NCBI GenBank assembly: GCA_008933995.1
Contig: WARS01000031.1
Span: 2,136,001 to 2,200,000, forward strand
Source of the DNA: Datnioides undecimradiatus
Lineage: Eukaryota > Chordata > Actinopteri > Lobotiformes > Datnioididae
Direction of reading: 5' to 3'
DNA: 64,000 nucleotides
In this document: in pieces, positions 38,539 to 49,700 of the stretch
Position numbering within the stretch: the stretch's first letter is position 1
Layout: every line of letters begins with the position of its first letter
Notes under the pieces: model-generated
The model's database searches: none
What the model saw: only the letters and a program-made list of their open reading frames with translations
What the model was told of the DNA's origin: nothing
Made by a program: the position numbers and the translations under genes

Positions 38539-40534
38539 TCAGACTGCCTGGGTGACCTCAGTGCCGAGACCTTCCACCATGTCGGAGACTGCATCTGGAA
38601 CTTCCTGGACATCCCCACTCAGGTTCACATCCTTTTTCAGTTCAAAGTCATTCAGCTGCTTGATAGGCATCTCCTCTGGCTTTTCATTACCATTAACACA
38701 TTCCTCTGTTTGCATGGCAGCAGAATTTGTGTGCTCTCCATTCACAGCTGGAAGTGCATCTACTTCTGCCACATCCTCTGTGACAGAAGGGCTCTCTACA
38801 TTTCCATTTTCCATCTTGCTGTCTACTTCAGGCTCCTGGGAAGGCACCTCTTCCAGGGGTGCTTCAGCTACCTCTTCAGACTCAACAGCAATTTCACTTG
38901 CAGAAACAGAGTCTGAGATGACTATCTCAGGGACAGGTTCCACTGCTTCTGGCTCAGTTGCTGCCTCAGGGTCAGATGTTTCTGTTGCAGCAGACTCCTC
39001 TTCTACAGGTTGATCAGCAAAGGCCTCCTCTGCTGCGGACTCTAAGACCTCAGGTACTTCTGCTGCCATGGTTTCAGGTTCAGTAATGTCAGATGTGACT
39101 ACAACTGGTTCTGACTCAACTTCTTTTACTTGTTCTTCTGCTGCAGATTCTACTATATCAGCCCTTTGCTCAGACTCTGCCTCTAGTATTTGCTCTGGTT
39201 CTGGAAATTGTTCTGGCTCTGGGGCTTGCTCTGGCTCAGGTTCTGGCTCTGGCTCTGCTTCTTGCTCTGGCTCAAGAGGTTGCTCTGATTCTAGGACTTG
39301 CTCCAGCACTGGCTCTGGCTCTGCAGCTACCTCAGTTACTGGCTCTGCAGCTGGCTCAGCTACTGGCTCTGCAGCTGGCTCAGCTACTGGCTCTACAGCT
39401 GGCTCAGCTACTGGCTCAGGTTCAGGGACATCAGCAGGCAACTCTGTCTCCTCCACAGTGGCTTCCGGCTCAGTAACAGTCTGTGGGATGGGCTCTGGCT
39501 CTTGGTGCTCCTCCGCACTAATAGGAACAACCTCTGGCACAACCTCTGGCTCTGGCACAGATTCTACAGCTGCAGTAGGCTCTTCTGCAGGGAGCTCTTC
39601 AAGTCTAGCTGCAGGCTCAGGTTCAGGCACAACTTCTTCTGATACTGTAGCCTCTGGGAGCTCTACTGGAACTTGTTCTTCGACTACTGGGAATGATTCC
39701 TCTGCTGCTTGAACAGATTCTTTGGCAGCTGGTTCCTCAACTGAAGCTGGTTCCTCTGATGCTACAGCTGGGTTCTCGACTGGAGCTGGTTCCTCTTGTG
39801 CTACGGCTGGTTGCTCAACTGAAGCTGGTTCCTCTAGCAGAGCTGGTTCCTCTGATGATGCAGCTTGCTCGTCTGCTGGAGCTGGTTCTTCAGCTGCTGG
39901 TTCCTCTGCTGATGCAGCTGGTTCCTCTACTGGAGCTGGCTCCTCAGTTGCAGCAGCTGGTTCCTCTACTGGAGCTGGCTCCTCAGCTGCAGCAGCNCTC
40001 CTCAGTTGCAGCAGCTGGTTCCTCTACTGGAGCTGGCTCCTCAGCTGCAGCAGCTGGTTCCTCTACTGGAGCTGATTCCTTAGATGTAACTGGTACCTCC
40101 ACTCGAGCTGGTTCCTCAGCTGCTGCAGCTGGTTTCTCCCCTGGAGCTGCCTCTTCTGCTGCTGCAGCTGGTTCTTCTGCTACTGGAGCTGCCTCCTGTG
40201 CTGCTACAGCTGGTTCCTCTGCTACTGGAGCTGCCTCCTGTACTGCTGCAGCTGGTTCCTCTACTACTGGAGCTGCCTCCACTGCTGTTGCAGGTGGTTC
40301 CACTGCAACTGGAGCTGCTTCCTCTGCTGTTGCAGGTGGTTCCACTGCAACTTGGGCTGCCTCCTCTGCGGCTGCAGCTGGTTCCTCCTCAGGAGGTGCA
40401 GATTTGGCCTCTTCTGACACATTGTTTTCCTCCACTTTAGCAGATTCCTCTGCACTTGTGGCTGTTGCATCCTTGGTATCTTTGGGGTCGCTCACATCAT
40501 ATCCCTTCCTCTTCTTGCTCAGTTTGCCTCCCAT
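38539..40534 (-). CDS. basp1: BASP1-like (NAP-22/CAP-23) acidic Ala/Glu/Pro-rich membrane-associated protein, single coding exon
   Basis: The protein begins MGGKLSKKRKGYDV, nearly identical to the BASP1 N-terminus: Gly2 for myristoylation, then a Lys/Arg-rich effector segment that in BASP1 binds acidic lipids and calmodulin at the neuronal inner plasma membrane. About 150 residues of Ala/Glu/Pro-rich repeats (units like AAPVAEEPA) follow, then Glu/Pro-rich repeats (AEPVAEPA, EPEPEPE) and a less repetitive C-terminus ending TEVTQAV. One coding exon with an acceptor (ccctag) eight bases before the ATG matches BASP1/GAP43-type gene structure. The frame is open throughout except for an N at 39997. 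The flanks are in register without it, giving 664 codons, or 645 if the flanking 57-bp repeat is an assembly duplicate. Human BASP1 is only 227 aa and its C-terminus differs, so this may be a fish-specific paralogue. Long open frames on the opposite strand are composition shadows. Confidence 0.8.
39940..40054. repeat. Exact 57-bp direct repeat abutting an assembly N
   Basis: Bases 39940-39996 and 39998-40054 are identical and separated only by the N at 39997. This is what overlapping contig ends joined by a placeholder look like, though a real tandem repeat in this repetitive exon is possible. Fifty-seven is a multiple of three, so the protein frame cannot decide between them. Confidence 0.85.
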
Positions 40535-42754
40535 GGTGTCTCCTAGGGACAAGTGGATGAAGGTGTCTTTTAATATAACAGATAAAATATTGTTCAATTT
40601 GGCCTCAATAGGAATAAAACCTGAAACAACAACATGCAAAATCCACATTGAAAGTCCACGACTGAGTAAGTTCAAACCCATCTTCTTGATGTGAGGCTGC
40701 AGCACTAACCGCTGAAATAGACTGCCACCAAAGCATAGAGGTGATACTAATTTACTGGTGTGCATGTTTACTTAGGCAATTATTTCAGTTTATTCAGTTA
40801 AAATTTATATACAGCATGTGAACATTAAGAATGTACCTTGTCAAACTTTGTAAAATGCAGTGTCTGTTTGACGTAGTTCCTTCAAATGTAAAACAGTGTT
40901 CTGACAGAAAGGAGGCTGGACGGGAGTCTGTAAACTGGTCTCTGCCAAACACAGTTTGAATGTAAATGCATGGGAACCTTACTGACATTAGGCAAGTCCT
41001 CAGACTCTCTGCCCTTGGAATGTTGGGTATGCTACAGTGCCAAATAAGCCGACAACTGTGAGCTAAATATCTATGATGTATTTGTACAACTATTCCTCTC
41101 TCTGTATGACAAGGTACAAACTATAAAATGTAGTGCACCTCACAGAGATCCAGGGCCTGCAGTTACATTGACTTACAGGACATTCATATTAATGACCTGG
41201 TTAGATTTTCTGTATGGGTTTCCAGATCAGTGTTAAACCACAATAATCGAATTGACACACGTGTTTCTGGGTCAATGTCACAACGCTGTTGTGGCTGGAG
41301 AGGAAGAGTGTGATTGCCACAGAATGTGACTTCCTTTTAGCGACAGAACAGAGAACTGGAAGTTCAACTTTATCTCACCAAGTGTGTTTTAGCTGATCCT
41401 GGATAAGTCAACCTGTTTGAGGGTAATAGAGCCCTTAAATGCCATGGTTCTGCAGAATCGAGGTTGCAAATTTTTATTACATCAATTTAAAAGGTCACAG
41501 TCTAATAATTTGAGTATGATAATAATTTTTTGGTTTGACAAAGACCAATCCTAAGAGATATGGCAATATTGACCACAATGTATTGTTTTTATCAATGATG
41601 TCCACAAGCCACAAGCAGGACTTTTATCCTTCAGGCCAGCATGTGGGTGCAAAAAAATCTCGTAACTGTCCACAGTGCTACAATAGACCAATCAAGACAG
41701 GATCCACCATAAACCATTACACTCTCCAGCCCAGCACATCCATTACATCATGTGAAGGTCTAATGAGCTGTCCAGTTGTAAAAGCAAGTCATTTGTCTAT
41801 TCTGCTTTTGTGATTTATAACTAACTATAGCTTTCATGTGGTTTATTTCTTGCTTGGTTATTTTTCACCAAAACACTCTTGGTGCCACTGGCCACCAAAT
41901 TAGACAAAGCAAAAATGTACAATTCAATAAGAAAACCTATCCGAACATCATACCATTAAATATTTGCCCTAAAATTTTACAAGCCAATTTCTTTCTTCAG
42001 CTTGGACAATAAGCCTTACACTCATTTGAGACATAAAAAAGGAGAAAGCATGTGCCGGCCGGTAACAAAGGATGGAGATTCCTCACCAGGAGCTAGCCAC
42101 TGACAAAAGTAATGGGTTGGGCTAAATTAGGAGGAAAACCGATGCCTATCTGCACTATAGTGTAGTATACAGGCCTAGGTTGCTATACAGGGGGATTACA
42201 CTATGCACTGGCCACGAACACTTGATAAAAGCTATACAGGGGTCTCCATCCCCCAATTCATCCCACCCACTGCTGCTTCTCTCAGTTGCTCTGCCCTTTT
42301 TGTTCGTGGGCATTTGAAAATGTCGTACGGGCAACCGAAAGAAAACGAAATTCACCACAATAACGCGTTAATACCCACTGAGTGCCAAAACTTCATAACT
42401 TTGTTTTGCGCTTTTTTAATTATAGGTTTTAATCGCTTGGCCTACTTTAAAAAAAATCCCAGTGCTGCTGCCTGAGAAAAGACGCACCAAATCAAATTCG
42501 TGCGCTGAGAATGGGAAAAGGAAAAAGAAGCCAGCCTTGCAATGTACAAATTTGCATAATAGGAGAAAGGCAAAAAGAGAGAGAACAATAGGTAAGCTGC
42601 AGCTCAAAGACATCTCTTTCTTTCTGTCTGTCTTTCTTTATTTCTTTCTAGCAACAGAACACCTACAGAGTATACACCCCAAACATTTTGTAACTGAAAA
42701 CTGAAACAATAAAAAAGCTGATGTGACAAACCTGTATCTTTCGAGAGTGCTCAC

Positions 42755-43025
42755 TTGGGTTTCTTGTCCAAGCTCCGGCTGGATGTGATAATGGAGGTAA
42801 ACCTTTGGAGTGACAGCTGCAGATTCCGCCCCTGCTCTCCGAGGTGCAGTCTGGGACTGTGGTGTAACTGAGGAGTGCCCCTCACAGTTTTCTAGACATC
42901 TGTCGCTATCACAATCCAGCCTACCCCACTACTCCTCCGTCTGCAATCTATACCCTCCCAATCTTTAACCCCTCCTATCCCGCACACACCCACTCCAGAG
43001 CACGTTTCTCTGTTGTATAAATGAA
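42755..43025 (-). promoter_or_regulatory. Putative 5' non-coding exon and promoter of the BASP1-like gene
   Basis: This GC-richer block stands out from its AT-rich surroundings. On the minus strand it runs from a TATA-like ATTTATACA near 43020, through a purine-rich stretch, to a plausible donor CCCAA|gtgagc at 42754/42755. Splicing to the acceptor at 40543-40544 would remove about 2.2 kb, which fits the two-exon layout of BASP1 with a non-coding first exon. This is inferred; no transcript evidence is available. Confidence 0.3.
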
Positions 43026-45530
43026 TTTGCGGACTTCGGGTGATTATTTGCGCACTGTAAAATGACTATTTTTTTTCACAGAAAATTACAGCGATTCTTT
43101 GATGTTTATTTTTCTGTTAGTCAACGCGATGACACGCATGTTCACCCCCGCTTGCATAGCAAAAAGTAATGAGGCAGATAAGTGACATCATATACAGTAA
43201 TCATGAAAAGAAGCATAACCAGTTTAAAGGCATTCTGAGTCGACCATAGAGCAAATTGATTTGGTTTGATTTAAAAGGGCTAAACTGAATCTACATGTTA
43301 ACAAAATGTGATTTATTCTTGAGCTGTGGTAAACTGTTAATATGTGGACATCAGTGTTTGGACTGTGGGCTTCTGAATAAGTCATATTAATCATGTGACA
43401 TTATAAACATATGCAGGAACAGGCTGTCCACAGTATTTATGGCCTGGCTTTAAATTAATATAAGGTTACTGCTCCTGTTGAGGACATGAAAAGGACCAAA
43501 AGTTCACCTTAACCATTGTGAAATATTCTGATGCACACCTCTTTGCTATTTGCCTTCCATGTGTTAATGGGACATGGCTGGCCCGCGTGAGACTTAATGA
43601 AATTCAACAACTGACCCTTACAGGTGAACATATTGTCTGCTTCAACAAGCAGCATGCCACTGACAACCATCTTGCTTACAGCACCTGAAAATCATTGACA
43701 CCTACAAGATATCGTATATATTCATCAAGTGGAGTTGTGACAGTTGTGACAATTCAAAGAGTAACCTGCAAGAAGTATACTGGAAGCCAGAGGAAGTAGT
43801 CTTGTTTCCACCTGCAGAGTGTTCCTGTAAAAAGAAAGGCCAGATTTGGTCTTTCCCTGGTAATTCAGATAATCATGTTTGTGTTTACAGTTTCTTTCAG
43901 TGAAACTGGAGAAAAGACAATAGAAATCACATAACAATTGAACTGATGTTCTGATCTGCATCACCCAAAACTCACCCACCTGGTGTTTTGAGGAGTAACT
44001 GCCAAACAGGGGTTTTTTTTGTCGTAGTTTAGGAGTGGATGGTTTTTGAGGAGAATTTAATACAATTAAAATAACAGATTGGTTTGTATAGTTTAAAGGT
44101 GACTTGCCTTTTTCTTTTTTCCTTCTCTTTCTGCTCTGATGTTTTTTCCATGGAGGAATCTTTAAATAAATACATTTATCACTGGTGTTTTGCAGAGTTA
44201 ATCACAGACCAACAGTATTATTGAGGAGACAGCACCCTCTCCTGTTACAAGAGCCCATAGTACAACACAGCATCCATGGCAAAAAACCTTTTAGGCATTA
44301 AGATAATAATGATACAGGCAAAACTTTTCAGATGTATCAGTGACACAAGTCTACAGTTTTATGCAACTATCTAAAGTTGTAATTAGTTGCACATTTTAAG
44401 AGACATTTATTAAAACTGTGTATGGTTTTTGTCAAAATGAAACATTTGTTTCTTTCAGTGTAGACCAGCAGAGAAAAGAAAAATAGACAAGAGGGTCAGA
44501 AAATATTTTAATAATTTACTGAGACTGACACATGAATATTGAAAATAACATGTTTCTGTTTAGTTCTGAAATTTATAAAATCCCCTGCTACCTTCTTTTT
44601 CTGTCTTCCCAGATGTCACAAAGTTCTTGTTTCTATCTATAGATGGAAACAAGAAAATAAGATCAATCTTGTTTGTTTTCGGTCCTGGCAGCGGAGGTAA
44701 ACAGTGACAATGGGGCAGCAAAGGCTGAGTTTCACATGATGCAAAAGCTCTGGAATGCATTCCCAGGAGTATAACCAGCCAACCACTCTGCTCCACATAG
44801 ACAGACGACTCACAGGCATGAGGAGGCCTTGGAAAAGCCCCCAGAGTTATCATGGAGATGTCCAAAGCTCAGCTGTCTGCAGGTTCTGGTGGTGCTTGAC
44901 TTAGACTGACAGAAAGACTGACGAGGTGGAGAAATAAAGAAACAGGTGTTAGGTGCTACAACACACTATGGGTCAATAGCTCATGACTCGAGTGGTAAAA
45001 TGTGTGCAGGAATGTGTGGAGTTTTCACAGTGTGAGAAAGCTGTACTCTCCAGGTTGCTATATTATAGCTTGACTTCATCCAAAAATGTTTGAACTTTAT
45101 ATTGGATATTCCTTTAAGAAGTGAGAGCAAATTTCAAACACTCACTCAAGAGATACTATCATTTTCACCAAAACTTCCACAACATTAATGAAACGGCCTG
45201 AAACTGACGATTTTTAACATAGCCTACTCTTTTGCAGGTGTGGCAAATATATATACACTACAATATGATGGTGAAAGTTTGTTTGTTACAGAAATCCTAT
45301 TAATGCAATATTATTAGAAATCAAAGTTTTGCAACCGCACACGCTGATCATCTGGTTATTTTAACTGGATGACCTCAGACAGAAAATCTCAACTACAGTA
45401 GGGTAGTAGGTTTCCTTCATAAATATGGTGTCAGTTAAAATGGGCACAACATTATCTATCTTAAAGAGAAGAGAGGTACACTAAATGGTTTTGTTATGAC
45501 CTCTTTTCAACGTTGGAGAAAGATGAATAG

Positions 45531-45543
45531 CGCCCTCTACTGG
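45531..45543 (-). promoter_or_regulatory. CTCF-like core motif
   Basis: On the minus strand the bases read CCAGTAGAGGGCG, an exact fit to CCASYAGRKGGCR. It lies between the oppositely oriented BASP1-like and dync1li2 promoters, a plausible place for an insulator. Motif match only. Confidence 0.35.
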
Positions 45544-46764
45544 ACACCTATTTTACGACAGCAGCGGGATAAAAAAAAATATAAATCAAACATCGTACAC
45601 AAACAAAACTTTATGACCATAAACAACAGGCTGTGTATAGCATGAGCTGAAAAGTTCAGAAGAAGTTATATTTCACTAATGTTTCATATGCCCTGAAAAA
45701 AGGCCTCCCACGAAGCCTTGTTTGTGGAGACTGGATTTAATATCGACCAAATGTATCATCGCTTCCCAAATAATTCATTTAGTTTACATAAAAAATTCAT
45801 AATCGGAATCTTTAGACGAACATTTTTTTTATTAAAGTAATTGAAAACATGACATGGCAAAAAAAAAGCATGGCCTGGTTCTAGATCAAAAGCTATGATT
45901 TGACTTAATCTAAAAATATATGACTCACAGTTAAACCAAACCAATTTCAGTGTGTACAATGATTGTAATGCTCCTTTAATATCATAATGCTTGACCCTAT
46001 AAAAATCACCTTTCTCAGACATCCTTTGACAGACAGCAGTCCTTGAATCAGTGACAAGTGTGTTTAACAGTTTCTATGGATACCTACATGGTATGTGTTT
46101 ACTAGACTGCCTGGCAACCATGACACCCTCTGAAAGGCCACTGTTTTGCTTTTTTCCTTGCATATCTTGGAGACAAGCATGAGAAGGACAAACGGGCTTT
46201 GAGGAAGAGCAAAATCATACCTGACTGACTTTGATTGAATTGACTGCAGATTTAGCCTGTCCCACCTTTATCAGTAGAACTTAGATGGCAAAATTATTTG
46301 GGTTAACAATTAAAGTTTGAATTAAGGCTGAATCACACACTACAAAAAAGAAAAATGATATGGGCTAAAGCATAGTGAAGTTTCAGCCACAGGGCAGTTG
46401 CTGGTATCACAAAGTGTTCTCCATCAGCTGCTATGACATCACGTATTGGGATGTTGCCAAAAGAACCGCTTGATTATTTGAACCGGAGTTTGAAACACAA
46501 AAATAGTTTAAATACGTCGAATCTAATTGTTTCATATATTATAATCATATTTTGTACAATTAGGTCTATTTTCCTTATATCAATTATTTAAACCAGCAAT
46601 AACGACACTTTACAGGTTATGTACTTTACTGTGCAGAGGTGGACAAGGGTGCCGGCGCGACGTAATAGTCAATGAATGTAACGTACCCTTGGCTACTTGG
46701 ATGAAGGCGGTGCTTGTGGTGCCCAAGAAGCAGGGCCTTGCCTTTGTGGTTGTAGAAAGAGAAG

Positions 46765-49700
46765 ATGGCTCCCGTTCTGGAGAAACAGCTCCCGGGCGCA
46801 GCCGGGGCAGGCGAGAGTAACAACGAAGACGAAGAAGGACAAAACCTTTGGCAAGTTCTGCTCTTCTTTTAACGACACCATGTTTGTCACGGCCCTTCTT
46901 GGAAAAGCACAGCTGCAGTGGTTCTGCTTTGTCACTGCCGGTTGCTCACAATCAGACACCGGCCCGGCTAGCAGTAACATTAGCACTAACTGAAGCTGGG
47001 CGGTCAGTATGCTAACGTTAGCAGCGCAGCTAACGTCAGTTATGCTGTGTGGACTACTGTTACTGCTGATTAGTTACACTGTAATTAGCTATTAGCGTGT
47101 TTTGAACGTATAATGAGTGTTGAATTGAAGAGGCAGAGTGAGAGAGCCATTCATACAATCAGGGGTTTTGGTAGTCAGTGTCAGGAAAACACCTAAATTC
47201 TAACTAGCTTAGCTCCTTTATGCAGCATACAACAAGCTAACAGGGACGTTAACATAAACGATAACAAGATAATGGCAACAGGATAACGTTTACCGAAGTA
47301 TGCAGAACAGTAACTTGATAACTCAGGGGTTATTGTTAGGATTGTATTGAAACGCGGCTTCAATTCATGGATTCAGATAGCCAGCATACTTATTTCTAAC
47401 TTACTGGCCACTGGAGATGACTTATCATTTCCTGCTTTTTTCGTTCTGTCTTGGACAAATTACTGGGTTAGCCAAAACGCTGGAAACATTCTCAATCATA
47501 ACAAGTTAGGTTGCTAAATTATGTAATTTTAGCAGAGCAGGTACTGCGTTGGTACGTTAGCGGGCTATGCTTTGAGACTGGGAGCTGTCAGTGTGCCACT
47601 TGTGTGGTTTTCCCAATATGTGGCTTGTTATTTCTCTTAGGTCCTCAATACTCAGTGAAGTCTCAACCAGATCGAGTTCAAAGTTGCCACCAGGAAAGAA
47701 TATCCTGGTGTTTGGTAAGTATTACTTAAGTCACACGTGTGAAAGTCTATGCTTCTGCAATGTTTGCAGTGTATTTGTGGTAGTCTACCCTGAGGGGAGT
47801 GGAGGGCTCGCTAACTGCAAAACCACACTGAGCTCAGAAAAAGCTAATGCTTGCACATGAAAACCTCTCTAATTTTTCACATACTTTGCACTTCCAGCTG
47901 TATTTCATCCCACACTTAATAAACACAAGATACAGAGAAGTCTTCTTGGGTGGGGACATGGTTACGTGGGTTGGACTCCCAGAACGATGAGAAATACTGC
48001 TGTTGAACAGAGAGATTTGTGTGAGACATTGCAGCCTCTGACAGTCATGTGCATCTGCATAGTCATTGTATTTCAGGGAGAATGATTACACATTTTTGAC
48101 AGTGTAAATGATGACATCTTAATTCTTAAATTCATCTGAATTTAATATTTTGCAGGTGAGGATGGATCAGGAAAAACAACACTTGTGGCCAAACTTCAAG
48201 GAGCTGATCACAACAAGAAAGGGAGGGGCCTGGAGTATCTGTACTTAAATGTCCATGATGAGGACAGAGATGGTGAGTTTATTTACAGTTGCCTCTCCAT
48301 TGTTCCGTTCTGCTGTTTTACAGGAGTAGCATTTACAAAATAACTGCAGTTTAAAACAATCATTGTATTTTGTGTATTTAACTGATGTTTTGTTTTTTTT
48401 CTTTGCAGACCATACTCGGTGTAATGTGTGGATCCTGGATGGAGACCTGTACCACAAAGGCCTACTGAAGTTTGCTATTTCAGCTCAGTCACTACCTGAC
48501 TGTCTTGCTGTGTTTGTTGTGGATATGTCACGGCCCTGGACCATTATGGAGTCACTGCAAAAGTGGGCCAGTGTGCTACGTGACCATGTGGACAAGCTCA
48601 AGATCCCACCCGAGGACATGAGAGAAATGGAGCAGAAGAGTAAGTAGTGGTTGACTATAGGTGCCTGGCATCGTGGATGGTCTCGAAATAAAACCTTGAA
48701 TTAGGTAAATCTTCACTAATGTGTGCACTGACAACAAACACGAGGCTTTTATGTTGAAATGTTAGGTTTTTCCTCCCCAGACACACATAACCATATGCCA
48801 CCTCATCTCTCGTCTTAAATCATGTAGCTTCCACGTCCCCTGGTTGAGTTTTGGGGTTTAAAGTGAAAATGGAAATGATAAGACTGAAGACTGATTGCAA
48901 CTGATCATGAAGTGGTCACTGTGAGTTAAAGTGCCATATATGGCAGCAACTAGTGTAAATCCAAACAGGTCTCTGTTTTGTTAAAACATAACTGGCTGAT
49001 TATATATCTCAGGAGAGTGCTTGAAGGAAAAAAAAACACTCAGGAAAAAGTCCCTGAAGCATCCCACGGTGTAAGCAACGGTAGCCTTACATAATAAGAG
49101 CCAGACTCCTTGCTGGGAAAAAGGAGAGACTGGTTGCTGCGTAGCATTGGAAGGCAAGCACTGTATAAGATTACACATTGTCATGGATGTTTCTAGGTCA
49201 TCACCAGAGAGGCCCATGATCCTCAGCTGTGTGTTCTGGCTGGAGGCAAGTGCTGCAGATCAATGTGTGATGCGCTCCAATGTTCTTCTTCTGTTAATTT
49301 TAGAATTGGTCATCTCTCCCTTATGAACAGTTCTTTTGTGTTTGGGAAGATTGTTGCTTTTCAGACAAGTTAGTTCACCCTGCTGGGTTCTACAGAAGTT
49401 TATTGTCTGCCCCCAAAGCTGCTGATGCTCTTACAGGTCTAAATAACTTGCAAAGAAGTCAAACTGTTTAGTCATTGCAGGTGAATTTTACAGAACAGCT
49501 CTAAAAATGTTCTTGACATGTAACATACCAATACAGTGACATGTAGTGACAAGTGTTAACAAGAAGTGTGATCTGCTGTCAAACCTGTGAAAAAAAAAAA
49601 AAGGAAGCTGGTAGCCAAGTGATGACTAAAGCACATTGTTAATTATGCTATAAGTGGGTATAATAACTTTTAATGTTTCCTTGCCACCTTTTTTTCTGAT

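Larger units (their letters stand above)
40535..46764. other. Non-coding interval between the BASP1-like gene and dync1li2
   Basis: It contains the presumed 5' intron, 5' exon and promoter of the BASP1-like gene (to about 43030) and the dync1li2 promoter near 46600-46764. Elsewhere I see AT-rich DNA, small TTTC-type repeats at about 42611-42650 and a CTCF-like motif. No other coding exon is supported. Confidence 0.55.

Noticed and set aside
39068-40694. Long plus-strand open frames (214 and 333 codons, Ser/Gly/Thr- and Leu-rich) opposite the BASP1-like gene
   Set aside because: They are the antisense of a Glu/Ala/Pro-rich repetitive coding exon, where stops are rare in other frames. They have no domain, and the minus strand has a clear BASP1-type start.
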